Part shown: positions 23,154 through 31,974 of the stretch, piece after piece
Numbering within the stretch: the first letter of the stretch is position 1
Layout of the letters: every line of letters begins with the position of its first letter
Source of the DNA: CAJXVY01 sp965660355
GTDB lineage: Bacteria > Actinomycetota > Actinomycetes > Actinomycetales > Microbacteriaceae
Direction of reading: 5' to 3'
Length of the DNA stretch: 64,000 nucleotides
NCBI GenBank assembly: GCA_965660355.1
Contig: CBFHZN010000007.1
Span: 6,105-70,104 of the forward strand
The notes under the pieces: model-generated
Told to the model about the DNA's origin: nothing
What the model saw: the letters and a program-made list of their open reading frames with translations, nothing else
Databases searched by the model: none
Made by a program: the position numbers and the translations under genes

Positions 23154-23163
23154 GATAAAAGAT

Positions 23164-24063
23164 ATGGCAGAGAACCTTCAGTTCCCGAGTGATCTCGGAG
23201 AGTATTACAATGGTAGAATTACCTTTACCATTAACTCTTCAAAAGAAACCGGGACAGGAAATACAAGACCCCCTTCGTCACTTGCAAGAAATGCGGGCGG
23301 AACTCCGATTGAACAAGAACAGTTTACCGGAAATTCACCTTCTCGTACTTCGACATCGAAACCAAACCGAAGTGTTCCGGACGGGAGTGTCACTTTGTAT
23401 CTTCCGCCCGGTCTTGAATTCAAAGATGGTGTAGACTTTGGGGAAACCGACTTGGCAATCTCGGGCGGATTTGCGGAACAGGGAGAGTCTCTCCTTAGCG
23501 CAATTTCTGCTGATGGTCAGAGTTTTATTGAGGGGTTGAAGGGGGATGTGAGTTCCCAGTCAGGCCCCTTAGCAAGACTCATAGGTTCACAAGCAGCGCA
23601 ATTGAACCCCACCAAACTAGCGGGAGCGCAAGCAGCAGCGCAAGTGCAGGCAGGGGTTGCGATTAACCCCAATACGAGGGTGTTATTTAAACGAGTAAAC
23701 CTTCGACAGTTTGCATTCAGTTTTAAGTTGATTGGTAAGAATTCAGAAGAGGCCCGCGATATCGAAAATATTGTGAAGTTCTTTAGAAGACAACTCTATC
23801 CCGAGACCTTTGATGTGAGTGGTGTGGGCGTTGGTTACAAGTTTCCGGAAAAGTTTAATATCAAGATTTCATATCAGGGAAGTGAAGGTGAATGGAGTCC
23901 CCCGAAGATTAAGGACTGTTATCTCAGAGATGTGTCGACCACATACAATAGTTCGTCAATGGCATTTCATAAAGATGGCAGACCTGTAGAAATTGATCTG
24001 TCCTTGAGTTTCATGGAATCAGCAGCACTCGAAAGAAAAGACATCGAAGAAGGGCAATTCTAA
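23164..24063 (+). CDS. 48: Baseplate tail tube cap gp48
   Basis: 299 residues. GSVTLYLPPGLEFKDGVDFG and the Ala/Gln-rich QAAAQVQAGVAINPNTRVLFKRVNLRQF near 157-185 fit gp48 of T4-like cyanophages, where 'INP..rvlF..v.lR.f.F.F.l' leads into a tube-like beta domain. The C-terminal part (YKFPEKFNIKISY ... CYLRDVSTTYNSSSMAFHKDGRPVEIDLSLSFMES) completes it. It caps the hub and starts the tube. The ATG is the first in a baseplate operon. Confidence 0.8.
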   Translation: MAENLQFPSDLGEYYNGRITFTINSSKETGTGNTRPPSSLARNAGGTPIEQEQFTGNSPSRTSTSKPNRSVPDGSVTLYLPPGLEFKDGVDFGETDLAISGGFAEQGESLLSAISADGQSFIEGLKGDVSSQSGPLARLIGSQAAQLNPTKLAGAQAAAQVQAGVAINPNTRVLFKRVNLRQFAFSFKLIGKNSEEARDIENIVKFFRRQLYPETFDVSGVGVGYKFPEKFNIKISYQGSEGEWSPPKIKDCYLRDVSTTYNSSSMAFHKDGRPVEIDLSLSFMESAALERKDIEEGQF

Positions 24064-25181
24064 TGGCGATCCGATATTTTGAAAACTTTGATATTGTTAA
24101 CTACCGTTTTGGTAGTAATGAACCGTCTGCTTTGATGCAGAACATCTCTTCCTATGTGGACTTGATTGATCAACTCAAGGGTGAAGTGTCTTTCTACGAA
24201 GACTATACCATCAAGTCAAACGAGAGACCCGATACGGTATCATTCAAACTGTATGACACTCCGGAGTATTATTGGACATTCTTTTTGATGAATGATAAAC
24301 TCCGAGAAAGTGGGTGGCCTTTGAATCGAGAAGATATTCAGAGAATCGCAAAAGAGAGATATCCCCATCGTGTTGTTACGACCAAGGACGATATCGCGAC
24401 TGCGCCCAATAACTTTCCGGTCGGTACTGTGGTGACAGGTCGGACATCCGGGACAGTAGGAACTGTTGTTAAAAGAAACCTTGACCTCGGTCAGTTGGTG
24501 ATCGACACGACAAATACTGTGGTAGAGACCGAAGAAGATTTTGTGATCGAACCCGACACCAATGGGTTTGCGACCATCGAAGTTTCGGATGAGAACCGAA
24601 CCTTTGACAATCCTTTTCTTTGGCAGGTCACACAAGACGGAGTCGATATCACTGGGGTGAATATTACCATTAACCGTTTGAGTAAATCCGCAACCTTGAG
24701 TAACATACCGTTTTCTGAGAACTCTAACTATGTTGTTACCGCACAAGTAAATGTCGCGAATCCTGAAGATAACAACTTTGGGGACGGCGAGATTATTAGT
24801 TACGAGGCACAGAATGATGGTCAAGCTGTTGAACTGGTGGTATTTAAAGAGTCTGAACAGTATAATGCTATACACCACTATGAAAGAAAGACATACACTG
24901 CATTCAACCTAGATACCGTAAAGACAGTCTTTACGTCATTTGATAGAGCAGAAGCAAGAAGAGTTGCTGAGAGACTGGATAACGGAGAACTTCGGGTCAG
25001 TTCGGAACGTGTCGATATCGATCCCTTTACCCAACAGGTGCCTCAGGGCGCGGTTGCGGTGACACACTTAGAAAGACTCCAAAAGAAAAATGATGACCTA
25101 AAGCAAATCAAGGTGTTAAAACCAGATGTGGTAGAAGAACTTGCAGAAAACTTCTATGCTAGGTTTCGTGAGAGAGTTTAA
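24063..25181 (+). CDS. 53: Baseplate wedge gp53
   Basis: 372 residues, against about 196 in T4. The N-terminal 110 residues (RYFENFDIVNYRFGSNEP, YTIKSNERPDTVSFKLYDTPEYYWTFFLMND) are the gp53 family core that joins wedges in the T4 baseplate. An inserted beta-rich region (about 115-280) with a repeated Ig-like character follows, then a C-terminal helical segment KKNDDLKQIKVLKP. The insert is the main difference from T4. Confidence 0.82.
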   Translation: MAIRYFENFDIVNYRFGSNEPSALMQNISSYVDLIDQLKGEVSFYEDYTIKSNERPDTVSFKLYDTPEYYWTFFLMNDKLRESGWPLNREDIQRIAKERYPHRVVTTKDDIATAPNNFPVGTVVTGRTSGTVGTVVKRNLDLGQLVIDTTNTVVETEEDFVIEPDTNGFATIEVSDENRTFDNPFLWQVTQDGVDITGVNITINRLSKSATLSNIPFSENSNYVVTAQVNVANPEDNNFGDGEIISYEAQNDGQAVELVVFKESEQYNAIHHYERKTYTAFNLDTVKTVFTSFDRAEARRVAERLDNGELRVSSERVDIDPFTQQVPQGAVAVTHLERLQKKNDDLKQIKVLKPDVVEELAENFYARFRERV

Positions 25182-26608
25182 TGTCCGAATTTAATACTTT
25201 AAGTAAACAACAATGGAGAATTCGTTCTGCTAAAATAACTGCAGATCGCGGTCTTGACTTGGATGTCACTGACTCCATTATGGAACTGGTATTGTACGAA
25301 AGTATTGATAAACCCTATTGTACCGGTCAGGTTGCGATTGCGGTAAATGATGCATTTGTTGATGAAAATAACTTTATGGGAACCGAAAGACTGACGGTCA
25401 AAATTGATTCCCAGAGAAGCGCAGGAGAGGTTCCTGACGTAGAAAGTCTTGGGGAGAGTAACGAGGGTCGAACCTTTGTGATGACCAGCATGGAAAGTGT
25501 TGTCAAATCAAATGAAGAAGGCACAAGTTCGGTTTATGTGTTTACTCTAATTGACGAACATGCGGTCGCAAGTAAGGTAAAAAAAGTCAGTCGGTCAATC
25601 GGGGGAGGTGTTCCCCTAGAAATTGAAATGTTGAAGTTGATCGCTGAACTTGGCAAACCGTGTGCAATCGAAAACTCCAAATCAAAACAGGGCGTCAAGT
25701 GGAAAGGATATGTTCCCTACCTCCATCCGTTAGAAGCAGCCGAGTGGTTGAGAGATCGTGTCTCGACCGAGACCGAAATGCCGATGTTTCTTTATGCATC
25801 GATGCATCGCCCCGAACTTATTATTTCATCTCTTGACGTATTGATGGAGAAGACTCCGTTCAATTCTGATAAAAGAAAACACTATTTCTTCTCGGGTGCA
25901 GATACACAGAAACAAGAGTATCAGGAACCCCCCGCTACAGGATTGAGACCAGTCGAAGAGAAACAACGGTCGATCAAAACATTTCGCGCTGCTAAGATGC
26001 AGAATCAGTTCCATATGGCATTACAGAAGGGTGCGACCGGGGCAACAATCGCGACCACAAATTTAAACGGTGAACCCCAAGGCGGATATATACAACCCAA
26101 ACACCACTCGATTACTCGAACCATTGGTTTGATGGAGAATGCAGGAGTAACCCGAGGCGGACAACAGAATGTCTATGATCCTGAGTTTCTCGTGCGCGGC
26201 GCCGGCGCGGGCCGCGCGCCTGGCGCGGGCCCGATGCATGACAATGATGCTGCGGTTATTCACCAGATTCTTTCGGAAAATACCTACACAAAAGATTGGA
26301 AAAGCATTCACTTCGAATCCGAGATTGAAAAACAGTTGAGTAAGATGTCGACCAATGCAATGATGGCAATGTTATACAAGAATGCATATGAGGTTACCAT
26401 TGACGGTTCTTTACTCTTAAAAGAAAAGAAGGGTGTGGGCGATGTGGTTTCGATTGACATCATTTCTGACTATCTCAATATCGAAGAGAGAAAGACTCTT
26501 GATAAACTTAAGAGTGGAGACTTTCTTATTCTGAATACACGACATACCTTTCGAGTTCCTTCACATAGTGTGGTACTTACAGTTTCAAAACTGTCGAGGG
26601 AAGATTAG
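25181..26608 (+). CDS. 27: Baseplate hub protein (gp27-like)
   Basis: 475 residues (T4 gp27 is 391). The opening (WRIRSAKITADRGLDLDVTDSIMELVLYES) with CTGQVAIAVND and GTERLTVKI matches the tube-like hub fold shared by gp27, gpD and VgrG N-terminal domains. The middle has a long charged loop with a GC-rich patch (26190-26240) encoding GAGAGRAPGAGP. It ends with KEKKGVGDVVSID ... LIL NTRH, the last hub barrel. It lies before the gp5-type gene as in T4. Confidence 0.72.
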   Translation: MSEFNTLSKQQWRIRSAKITADRGLDLDVTDSIMELVLYESIDKPYCTGQVAIAVNDAFVDENNFMGTERLTVKIDSQRSAGEVPDVESLGESNEGRTFVMTSMESVVKSNEEGTSSVYVFTLIDEHAVASKVKKVSRSIGGGVPLEIEMLKLIAELGKPCAIENSKSKQGVKWKGYVPYLHPLEAAEWLRDRVSTETEMPMFLYASMHRPELIISSLDVLMEKTPFNSDKRKHYFFSGADTQKQEYQEPPATGLRPVEEKQRSIKTFRAAKMQNQFHMALQKGATGATIATTNLNGEPQGGYIQPKHHSITRTIGLMENAGVTRGGQQNVYDPEFLVRGAGAGRAPGAGPMHDNDAAVIHQILSENTYTKDWKSIHFESEIEKQLSKMSTNAMMAMLYKNAYEVTIDGSLLLKEKKGVGDVVSIDIISDYLNIEERKTLDKLKSGDFLILNTRHTFRVPSHSVVLTVSKLSRED

Positions 26609-26611
26609 ACG

Positions 26612-27481
26612 ATGTCATTTAAACCCAAGGCAATACAGACCGAATACTATGGTGACAATGTCCGGTGGTTCATTGCGACCGTGATTGATGCGCGCCCATC
26701 TCCGGGTCAGGATTTAGAGGGTCGAGTAAAGATTCGGATTCATGGTACGATGTCTCCGTCCAACAAAGATATCCCTCAAGACGATCTTCCGTGGGCACAG
26801 GTCATGCTACCCACGACCGAAGGTGGCACATCCGGACTCGGAGCAACTCCCAGACTCGAAGCAGGCGCACAGGTCTTTGGGTTCTTTATGGATGGCGCTG
26901 CGTCTCAGATACCGATTGTTTTGGGTTCTATTCCTATCTTTGAGTATCCCACATTTGTTCAACGTGGGATTGATATCGGTGAAAATGATCCGGACAATCA
27001 ACCCAGTAACAATATCGATAAAGTTGCGGTAGACAACGAAAACACCGGAGAGATCGATGGACGAACCCGAGAAAATCGGATTACCGAAACTGTTAAGTTT
27101 TTTGTAGAGAGGGGATACTCACCCGAAACCGCAAAGGCAATCGCCGCTACCCTGACGGTCGAATCCGGGATGGTTACGGGAACAAGAGGGGAAGAACGAG
27201 GCATTGGTTCGTGGGGGCCTGCAGAACAAGAAGAACTCAATGACTTCACAGACAATCCTGACCACTTTGATCAACAGGTCGAGTTTATTGATCACCAACT
27301 AAATACCTCAAAGAAAGAAGCGGGTCAAAGATTAAGTTCCGCAACTACTATTAGTGGTAATGATACTTCCGAAAACAATGCAGCGGTGGTTGCAAACCAA
27401 GAATTCGGAAAAGAAAAGAATAAATCGAAAACAGTAGAAGAAACCAATAATATCAATGACAGACTTGGTGGTGCTGGATAA
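26612..27481 (+). CDS. 5: Baseplate hub OB-fold with tail lysozyme (gp5-like, N-terminal half)
   Basis: 289 residues. Residues 1-120 are the gp5/gpV OB-type domain (GRVKIRIHG, DLPWAQVMLP, GAQVFGFFMDG, PIVLGSIP). From about 150 a 'tail lysozyme' domain follows: a helix with TAKAIAATLTVESG (Glu184) and GIGSWGPAEQ (197-206), then a helix with FIDHQLNTSKKE. Unlike T4 gp5, there is no C-terminal triple-stranded beta-helix in this polypeptide; a separate gene at 29370 supplies one. Its site is the membrane-piercing tip of the baseplate. Confidence 0.75.
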   Translation: MSFKPKAIQTEYYGDNVRWFIATVIDARPSPGQDLEGRVKIRIHGTMSPSNKDIPQDDLPWAQVMLPTTEGGTSGLGATPRLEAGAQVFGFFMDGAASQIPIVLGSIPIFEYPTFVQRGIDIGENDPDNQPSNNIDKVAVDNENTGEIDGRTRENRITETVKFFVERGYSPETAKAIAATLTVESGMVTGTRGEERGIGSWGPAEQEELNDFTDNPDHFDQQVEFIDHQLNTSKKEAGQRLSSATTISGNDTSENNAAVVANQEFGKEKNKSKTVEETNNINDRLGGAG

Positions 27482-29370
27482 TGCCTGTAACTCGTAACAA
27501 AATCAATCGCGACCTCTCAAGAAAAAAGTCTGCGACCAGTCTGATAAACAAATCAAGTCAGAAGATTGATGATTTAAAAGAGACAAAACTGGTCAATAAT
27601 GCGACTGTGTTGGGACGCGAAGTCGGTCAGACCGAAGGCCCGTTCGAAAGTCTTGAACAAAAACTTGACTTTGCGGGTCAGGTGAACACCGAGGGTGATG
27701 TTCTTACTCGGACAATTCAGAATCCCCCGAACTCAATTCAGGATGCCGTCCTTAACTTTCCGAACGATGGGTTTGATGCTGACGCCATTACAAATGATAT
27801 CGACACACTTCTCAATGCAGACTCCGACACAGATCTGACCGGAATGTTCAGTAGTGTGGGTTCGATTGGTGGGGGTGTTGCCGATACCGTCTCGGGTGTG
27901 ATTAGGATTATCACTCTTCTGGGGGCGTTATCTAAAATAGCTTCGAATATTTCGATTAGCGGAAGTGCGACAGATGCAATCAAAGCATCAGGTAAAGCCC
28001 TCTCAGAAAAGGCGAATAATTTAGGGGGTGCTCTGAGTGAAGCGACCGGAAGTCTTGGTGATCTAGGAGATGTCAATAGTCTGAGTGATCTGAGTGGAAC
28101 GGTCAGTGATATCGGAAGTAATTTCGGTGAAGTTGGGAGTGCATTATCTGCATTTACTAAGTTTAATCCGGACGCTGGTGTTTTGGGTCAGGTAACAAAT
28201 ATAGCTGGCGCTGGTGAGGTCGTGGGTGATATTGATGATCAACTGGGTGTGGTTAACCAAGGCGTAAATGACATCGAAAATACTGTGGACAATTTTCTTG
28301 ATGCCGGTTTAAATGGAGTGGTAAACAAGGTATTTGGGGAAACACAAGATATTTTAGGCCCAGTAAATGAAACTGTGGTTAAAAGTACGGGTGGTATTGC
28401 ACAAAATATCAATGAAGCAGCAAACCAAGAATTTACCAAGAAGGTCATTCAATTTACGGGTGGTGCATCGGTTTCTAACAATCTTGTGAGTGGATTGATG
28501 GATCAGGTTGCCAGTGATGATCCAAAACAAATCGCACAAGCGACAAAGTCAATCACTCAGATTAGTAATCGGATTCCTGATTCGATGAGGTCGATAGTCA
28601 ACTCAGTGAATGATAATGAATACAACTCATCCCGAGAACTTTTGGATAATATTATCGACCGGGCAGAACGTCAAAATGTTGATGTGATCGATCGTATTCG
28701 TTTTATCGAACAGTTCAACTCGATCGAGGATACACTTCCGACATTGGATACAACGATTCAGAGTTCACTTATTCGAACAAACAATCAGTTCTTCACGGAG
28801 AGTGTTAACCTGAAAGATTATGCCGCAAACTATCCGGCGGCCGGAGATATAGAAAATCAGGAGGTTCCGGAGTTTACGACTGTTGATTCTAAAGAAGAGT
28901 TGGGTCAGGAAATGATGTTGATTAAACGTGGAGTGTTGTACTTGACATTACACGCTACACAGACATTTAATAACCAGTTCTTGACTTCGGCAGATATTCA
29001 TCGTGATCATATTGAACGCGGTCTCAAAGGAATCCAGTATCATTACATCATAAGAAGAGACGGGACGGTCGAGAGGGGTCTTCCTGCTGATCGTGTTTCT
29101 GAGTTATCACCTCGGAATCTTCGAAACTTCACGATAGATATTGCTTTGGTCGGCGGTATTAACGCATCCAGTGGTGTCGAGAATCCAGATCAGTATAAAT
29201 CTATCGAGTCATATACACGTGCTCAGATGGATACTTTAGAATCATTTATTGATTCTTTCTATCGTAAGTATCCGGGCGGTATTGTACAAGGTCATAGTCA
29301 AGTAGAAAATGAAGTGGATGATCCCAACTTTGATGTTTCGAGATATATTAGAAATAGGTTTAACAGATAA
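27481..29370 (+). CDS. Hub protein with C-terminal N-acetylmuramoyl-L-alanine amidase domain
   Basis: 629 residues. The first 470 are low-complexity, Ser/Gly/Asn/Asp-rich and helical. Residues about 475-625 form an Amidase_2-type domain: zinc-site His491 (LTLHAT), His521 (IQYHYIIRRDGTVERG, the diagnostic R-D-G-T block), and His605 with Asp near 613 (GHSQVENEVDDPNFD). The T7-lysozyme cysteine ligand is replaced by aspartate, as in many amidases. A peptidoglycan-cleaving enzyme carried by the baseplate hub is inferred from position between gp5-type and spike genes. Confidence 0.78.
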   Translation: MPVTRNKINRDLSRKKSATSLINKSSQKIDDLKETKLVNNATVLGREVGQTEGPFESLEQKLDFAGQVNTEGDVLTRTIQNPPNSIQDAVLNFPNDGFDADAITNDIDTLLNADSDTDLTGMFSSVGSIGGGVADTVSGVIRIITLLGALSKIASNISISGSATDAIKASGKALSEKANNLGGALSEATGSLGDLGDVNSLSDLSGTVSDIGSNFGEVGSALSAFTKFNPDAGVLGQVTNIAGAGEVVGDIDDQLGVVNQGVNDIENTVDNFLDAGLNGVVNKVFGETQDILGPVNETVVKSTGGIAQNINEAANQEFTKKVIQFTGGASVSNNLVSGLMDQVASDDPKQIAQATKSITQISNRIPDSMRSIVNSVNDNEYNSSRELLDNIIDRAERQNVDVIDRIRFIEQFNSIEDTLPTLDTTIQSSLIRTNNQFFTESVNLKDYAANYPAAGDIENQEVPEFTTVDSKEELGQEMMLIKRGVLYLTLHATQTFNNQFLTSADIHRDHIERGLKGIQYHYIIRRDGTVERGLPADRVSELSPRNLRNFTIDIALVGGINASSGVENPDQYKSIESYTRAQMDTLESFIDSFYRKYPGGIVQGHSQVENEVDDPNFDVSRYIRNRFNR

Positions 29371-30866
29371 TGAGTTCAAGTACAAACCCCCGAAAGGCAG
29401 GACAAAATCCAGAGAAAGACGCAACCGAGGGTGTGCCTCAGTATGGGTTTCAAGATCCTACCGGCGAGTTTCCGCGTAAAAAATACTGGCGCGGTTCGTC
29501 AATCAATCGTGCAGCAAGAGGGGTGGGTCAACCCAATGACCTCACGGTGTCTGGAACTTTCAGTCAGGTTGATCTAGAACTCGAAGAAACACAACCTTCG
29601 GTTTATCCCTATAACCAAGTCAAAGAAACCTACTCGGGTCATGTGATCGAGTATGATGATACTGCGGGTGGGGAAAGAATTCTGATTAAACACCGTACAG
29701 GCGCAGGCGTGGAGATACGACCGGACGGTACTGTGTTTATTAGTTCGACCGCAAATAGTCTACAGACTGTCGGTAAAGACATGAAAGTCATTGTCGAAGG
29801 TGACACCCAACTTGCATACAAGGGTGATGTCGACATGTTTGTTGAAGGCAACTTTAATGTCGATGTTGGGGGTGATTATAACATCAAAACCAAAGGACAT
29901 AAAAGAGAGAAGGTCGCGAAGAATCATCGTACTCAGGTTTCGGGGTCAAACGAACTTGTTGTCAAAGAGAGTAATGCGACCAAGGTGGTCGGTGCGAATG
30001 TCGATGTGTGTTTGGACAATCGTGAGATCATCACTAAAAATCAGTTGAATATCCACACAGACGGTGGCACAGAGTTGGTGACCGATGATACAATGTTGAT
30101 CTCGGGTGGCGCAGAAGCAGTTATGGTCTCCAAGACCACCAACATCTCAGGCATCCACACCTCGGTACTGGGCGTAACTGGCGCGATCGGGGGAAGCGGA
30201 ATGGACTATACAGGCAAGTCCTATGCAGGCCCACTCGGGCCCGTGCCGTTTACTTCGGGTGCGGCATTCTATGGTTCATTCTTGGGTCAATCGATCGAAG
30301 CACTTGGCGCATTATCTGCATTTACTGCGGCGACCGCAGGCACGGCAGCCTCGTTAGGGCCTGGCGGTGTAGGTTATCCGGTAACTCCTAAGATTGTTCC
30401 GGTTCCCCCGACCTCGCCGGTTCCGCCTATTGCCCCGATTGTGGGCGCACATCTAGCGGGCGGTTCTTATTCGATCAAGACTGTAACAGTCGATGCGGGC
30501 GGTGTTTTGAAATCTAAGATTCTTAAGTCAGATACCTATGGTGGCGTTTTTGCTGACGGCGAACCAGACACCCAAGACTTGCGTTCCGGAATGAGAAATC
30601 CGGAGTATCGAGATCAATTATTGGGTAATGGTCAAAGTGATGGAAAAATCAGTAAAGACGGTACAGTTGATGTGCCGGATGGGTTTGGTCGAACCGATGG
30701 TAAGGATCCCTCTTCAATCTTTGGGAAAAATCCGTTAGGCAATACACGCGACAACGAGGGCAAGTTGATAACTCGGGGCGCAGACATCTTTACTCAGGAC
30801 GAAGAACTAGAAGCAGAGAGAGATAGGTTGTCGACTGGCCCCGTACCGACAGAGGATTCAGCATGA
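29370..30866 (+). CDS. Baseplate spike, gp5 C-terminal-type beta-helix protein
   Basis: 498 residues. Residues 85-230 have alternating short strands with the typical intertwined signature of gp5/VgrG spikes (YSGHVIEYDDTAGGERILIKHRTGAGVEI, then KVIVEGDTQLAYKGDVDMFVEGNFNVDVGGDYNIKTKG repeats). An Ala/Gly/Pro-rich segment (about 285-370, PPTSPVPPIAPIV) follows, and a charged C-terminus. The stop overlaps the next ATG by four bases. It probably forms the membrane-penetrating needle; a tip PAAR protein is not recognised. Confidence 0.75.
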   Translation: MSSSTNPRKAGQNPEKDATEGVPQYGFQDPTGEFPRKKYWRGSSINRAARGVGQPNDLTVSGTFSQVDLELEETQPSVYPYNQVKETYSGHVIEYDDTAGGERILIKHRTGAGVEIRPDGTVFISSTANSLQTVGKDMKVIVEGDTQLAYKGDVDMFVEGNFNVDVGGDYNIKTKGHKREKVAKNHRTQVSGSNELVVKESNATKVVGANVDVCLDNREIITKNQLNIHTDGGTELVTDDTMLISGGAEAVMVSKTTNISGIHTSVLGVTGAIGGSGMDYTGKSYAGPLGPVPFTSGAAFYGSFLGQSIEALGALSAFTAATAGTAASLGPGGVGYPVTPKIVPVPPTSPVPPIAPIVGAHLAGGSYSIKTVTVDAGGVLKSKILKSDTYGGVFADGEPDTQDLRSGMRNPEYRDQLLGNGQSDGKISKDGTVDVPDGFGRTDGKDPSSIFGKNPLGNTRDNEGKLITRGADIFTQDEELEAERDRLSTGPVPTEDSA

Positions 30867-31453
30867 TTTATCTACCCAATCCAAAGTATGATCCAAATAA
30901 CACTCCCGGTTCTGAGATTACATCCAAACTCAAACTCGGGAAGGGAATCTCTATCGCAACATTTTTGGGGCATGGTGCTTCGGGTATTGGACACATTGCG
31001 ACTCCCGAAGAACGGTCACAACTTGCAAGAAATCTTTACCTTCATGCAGAAGCAATGAATCATGTGAATGAGAATCCATATAACTTCACGAAGGTCAGGG
31101 TAACAGTATCCGAAGGGATCTACGAAGCAGGCCCCACCGAGACTCTTGCGGGTGATGCGTTATTGAAATCAGACGGTCGTGCGGTTGTCTATCAGGTGGT
31201 GAACAAAAGAGGACAAATCGACCATGCGGCAACATTTGATGTTGCACGATACTGGAAGGATAATATCTTCTACGAAAGAATTGTTTTAGACTATGATCGT
31301 TATAACCCCGATGGGTCATTGACCTCTCAAATCATACTTGAGTTCAAGGATGTGCCATCAAACTATGATATTGATTTTGGATTGAATATCGAAACTCAAT
31401 ACAATGGTAAGTTACTTTCTAGGGGTGAACTCTTAGAAGTCTTAGAGAATTAG
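30863..31453 (+). CDS. Conserved hub-region structural protein, unassigned
   Basis: 196 residues overlapping the spike gene by four bases. It begins MIYLPNPKYDPNNTPGSEIT and has an RVTVSEGIYEAGPTETL strand, then a DGRAVVYQVVNK segment and ends NIETQYNGKLLSRGELLEVLEN. I recall similar proteins after spike genes in T4-like cyanophages but no function. It could be a spike chaperone or a tip protein; the data do not decide. Confidence 0.5.
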   Translation: MIYLPNPKYDPNNTPGSEITSKLKLGKGISIATFLGHGASGIGHIATPEERSQLARNLYLHAEAMNHVNENPYNFTKVRVTVSEGIYEAGPTETLAGDALLKSDGRAVVYQVVNKRGQIDHAATFDVARYWKDNIFYERIVLDYDRYNPDGSLTSQIILEFKDVPSNYDIDFGLNIETQYNGKLLSRGELLEVLEN

Positions 31454-31461
31454 TATAAATA
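31454..31461 (+). promoter_or_regulatory. T4-type late promoter element
   Basis: TATAAATA directly after the TAG of the previous gene, 28 bases before the gp25 ATG. Confidence 0.78.
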
Positions 31462-31488
31462 ACAGCAGTAAATCTTTGAGAGTTTTCC

Positions 31489-31974
31489 ATGGCAGTAAGA
31501 CGTTCTCTCTCGATTGAGGACAAAGATCTAAGTAAAGTCACTGTTGCGACCACATCGAATCGCAAGTATCTTGACTTGGACTTAGCATTTGCTCCAAGAC
31601 CAGTATCGGGAGACATATTTAAGAAGTCAGAAGCAGCTGCTGTGAGACAGGCTGTCAAGAATATTCTCATGACCAATTATAATGAGAAACCTTTTCAACC
31701 ATTCTTTGGCGCAAATCTCAATAATTATCTCTTTGAACTTGCGGATGGTGGTGCTTTGGAGTCGGATATTGAAGACGAGATTCGGACTGCACTTGCGACA
31801 TATGAACCTCGGGTAGAACAAAGATTCTTTGATATTCGAGGTCAAGAAGATTCGTTACAAATTGATGTCAATCTGTCACCGGACGCAAACTCTTTGACCG
31901 TGACTGTTATTTTCAATGTAATCAACTCAAGTGAGAGAGTTGAGGTTACAACCACACTCAATAGGTTAAGATAA
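31489..31974 (+). CDS. 25: Baseplate wedge gp25
   Basis: 161 residues. The family signature is clear: DLDLAFAPRPVSGDIFKKSE followed by AVRQAVKNILMTNYNEKPFQPFFGANLNNYLFEL. This gp25/gpW-like fold protein bridges wedge and sheath in contractile tails. It starts a late operon (31489 to 34836) with gp6. The stop is adjacent to the gp6 ATG. Confidence 0.92.
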   Translation: MAVRRSLSIEDKDLSKVTVATTSNRKYLDLDLAFAPRPVSGDIFKKSEAAAVRQAVKNILMTNYNEKPFQPFFGANLNNYLFELADGGALESDIEDEIRTALATYEPRVEQRFFDIRGQEDSLQIDVNLSPDANSLTVTVIFNVINSSERVEVTTTLNRLR

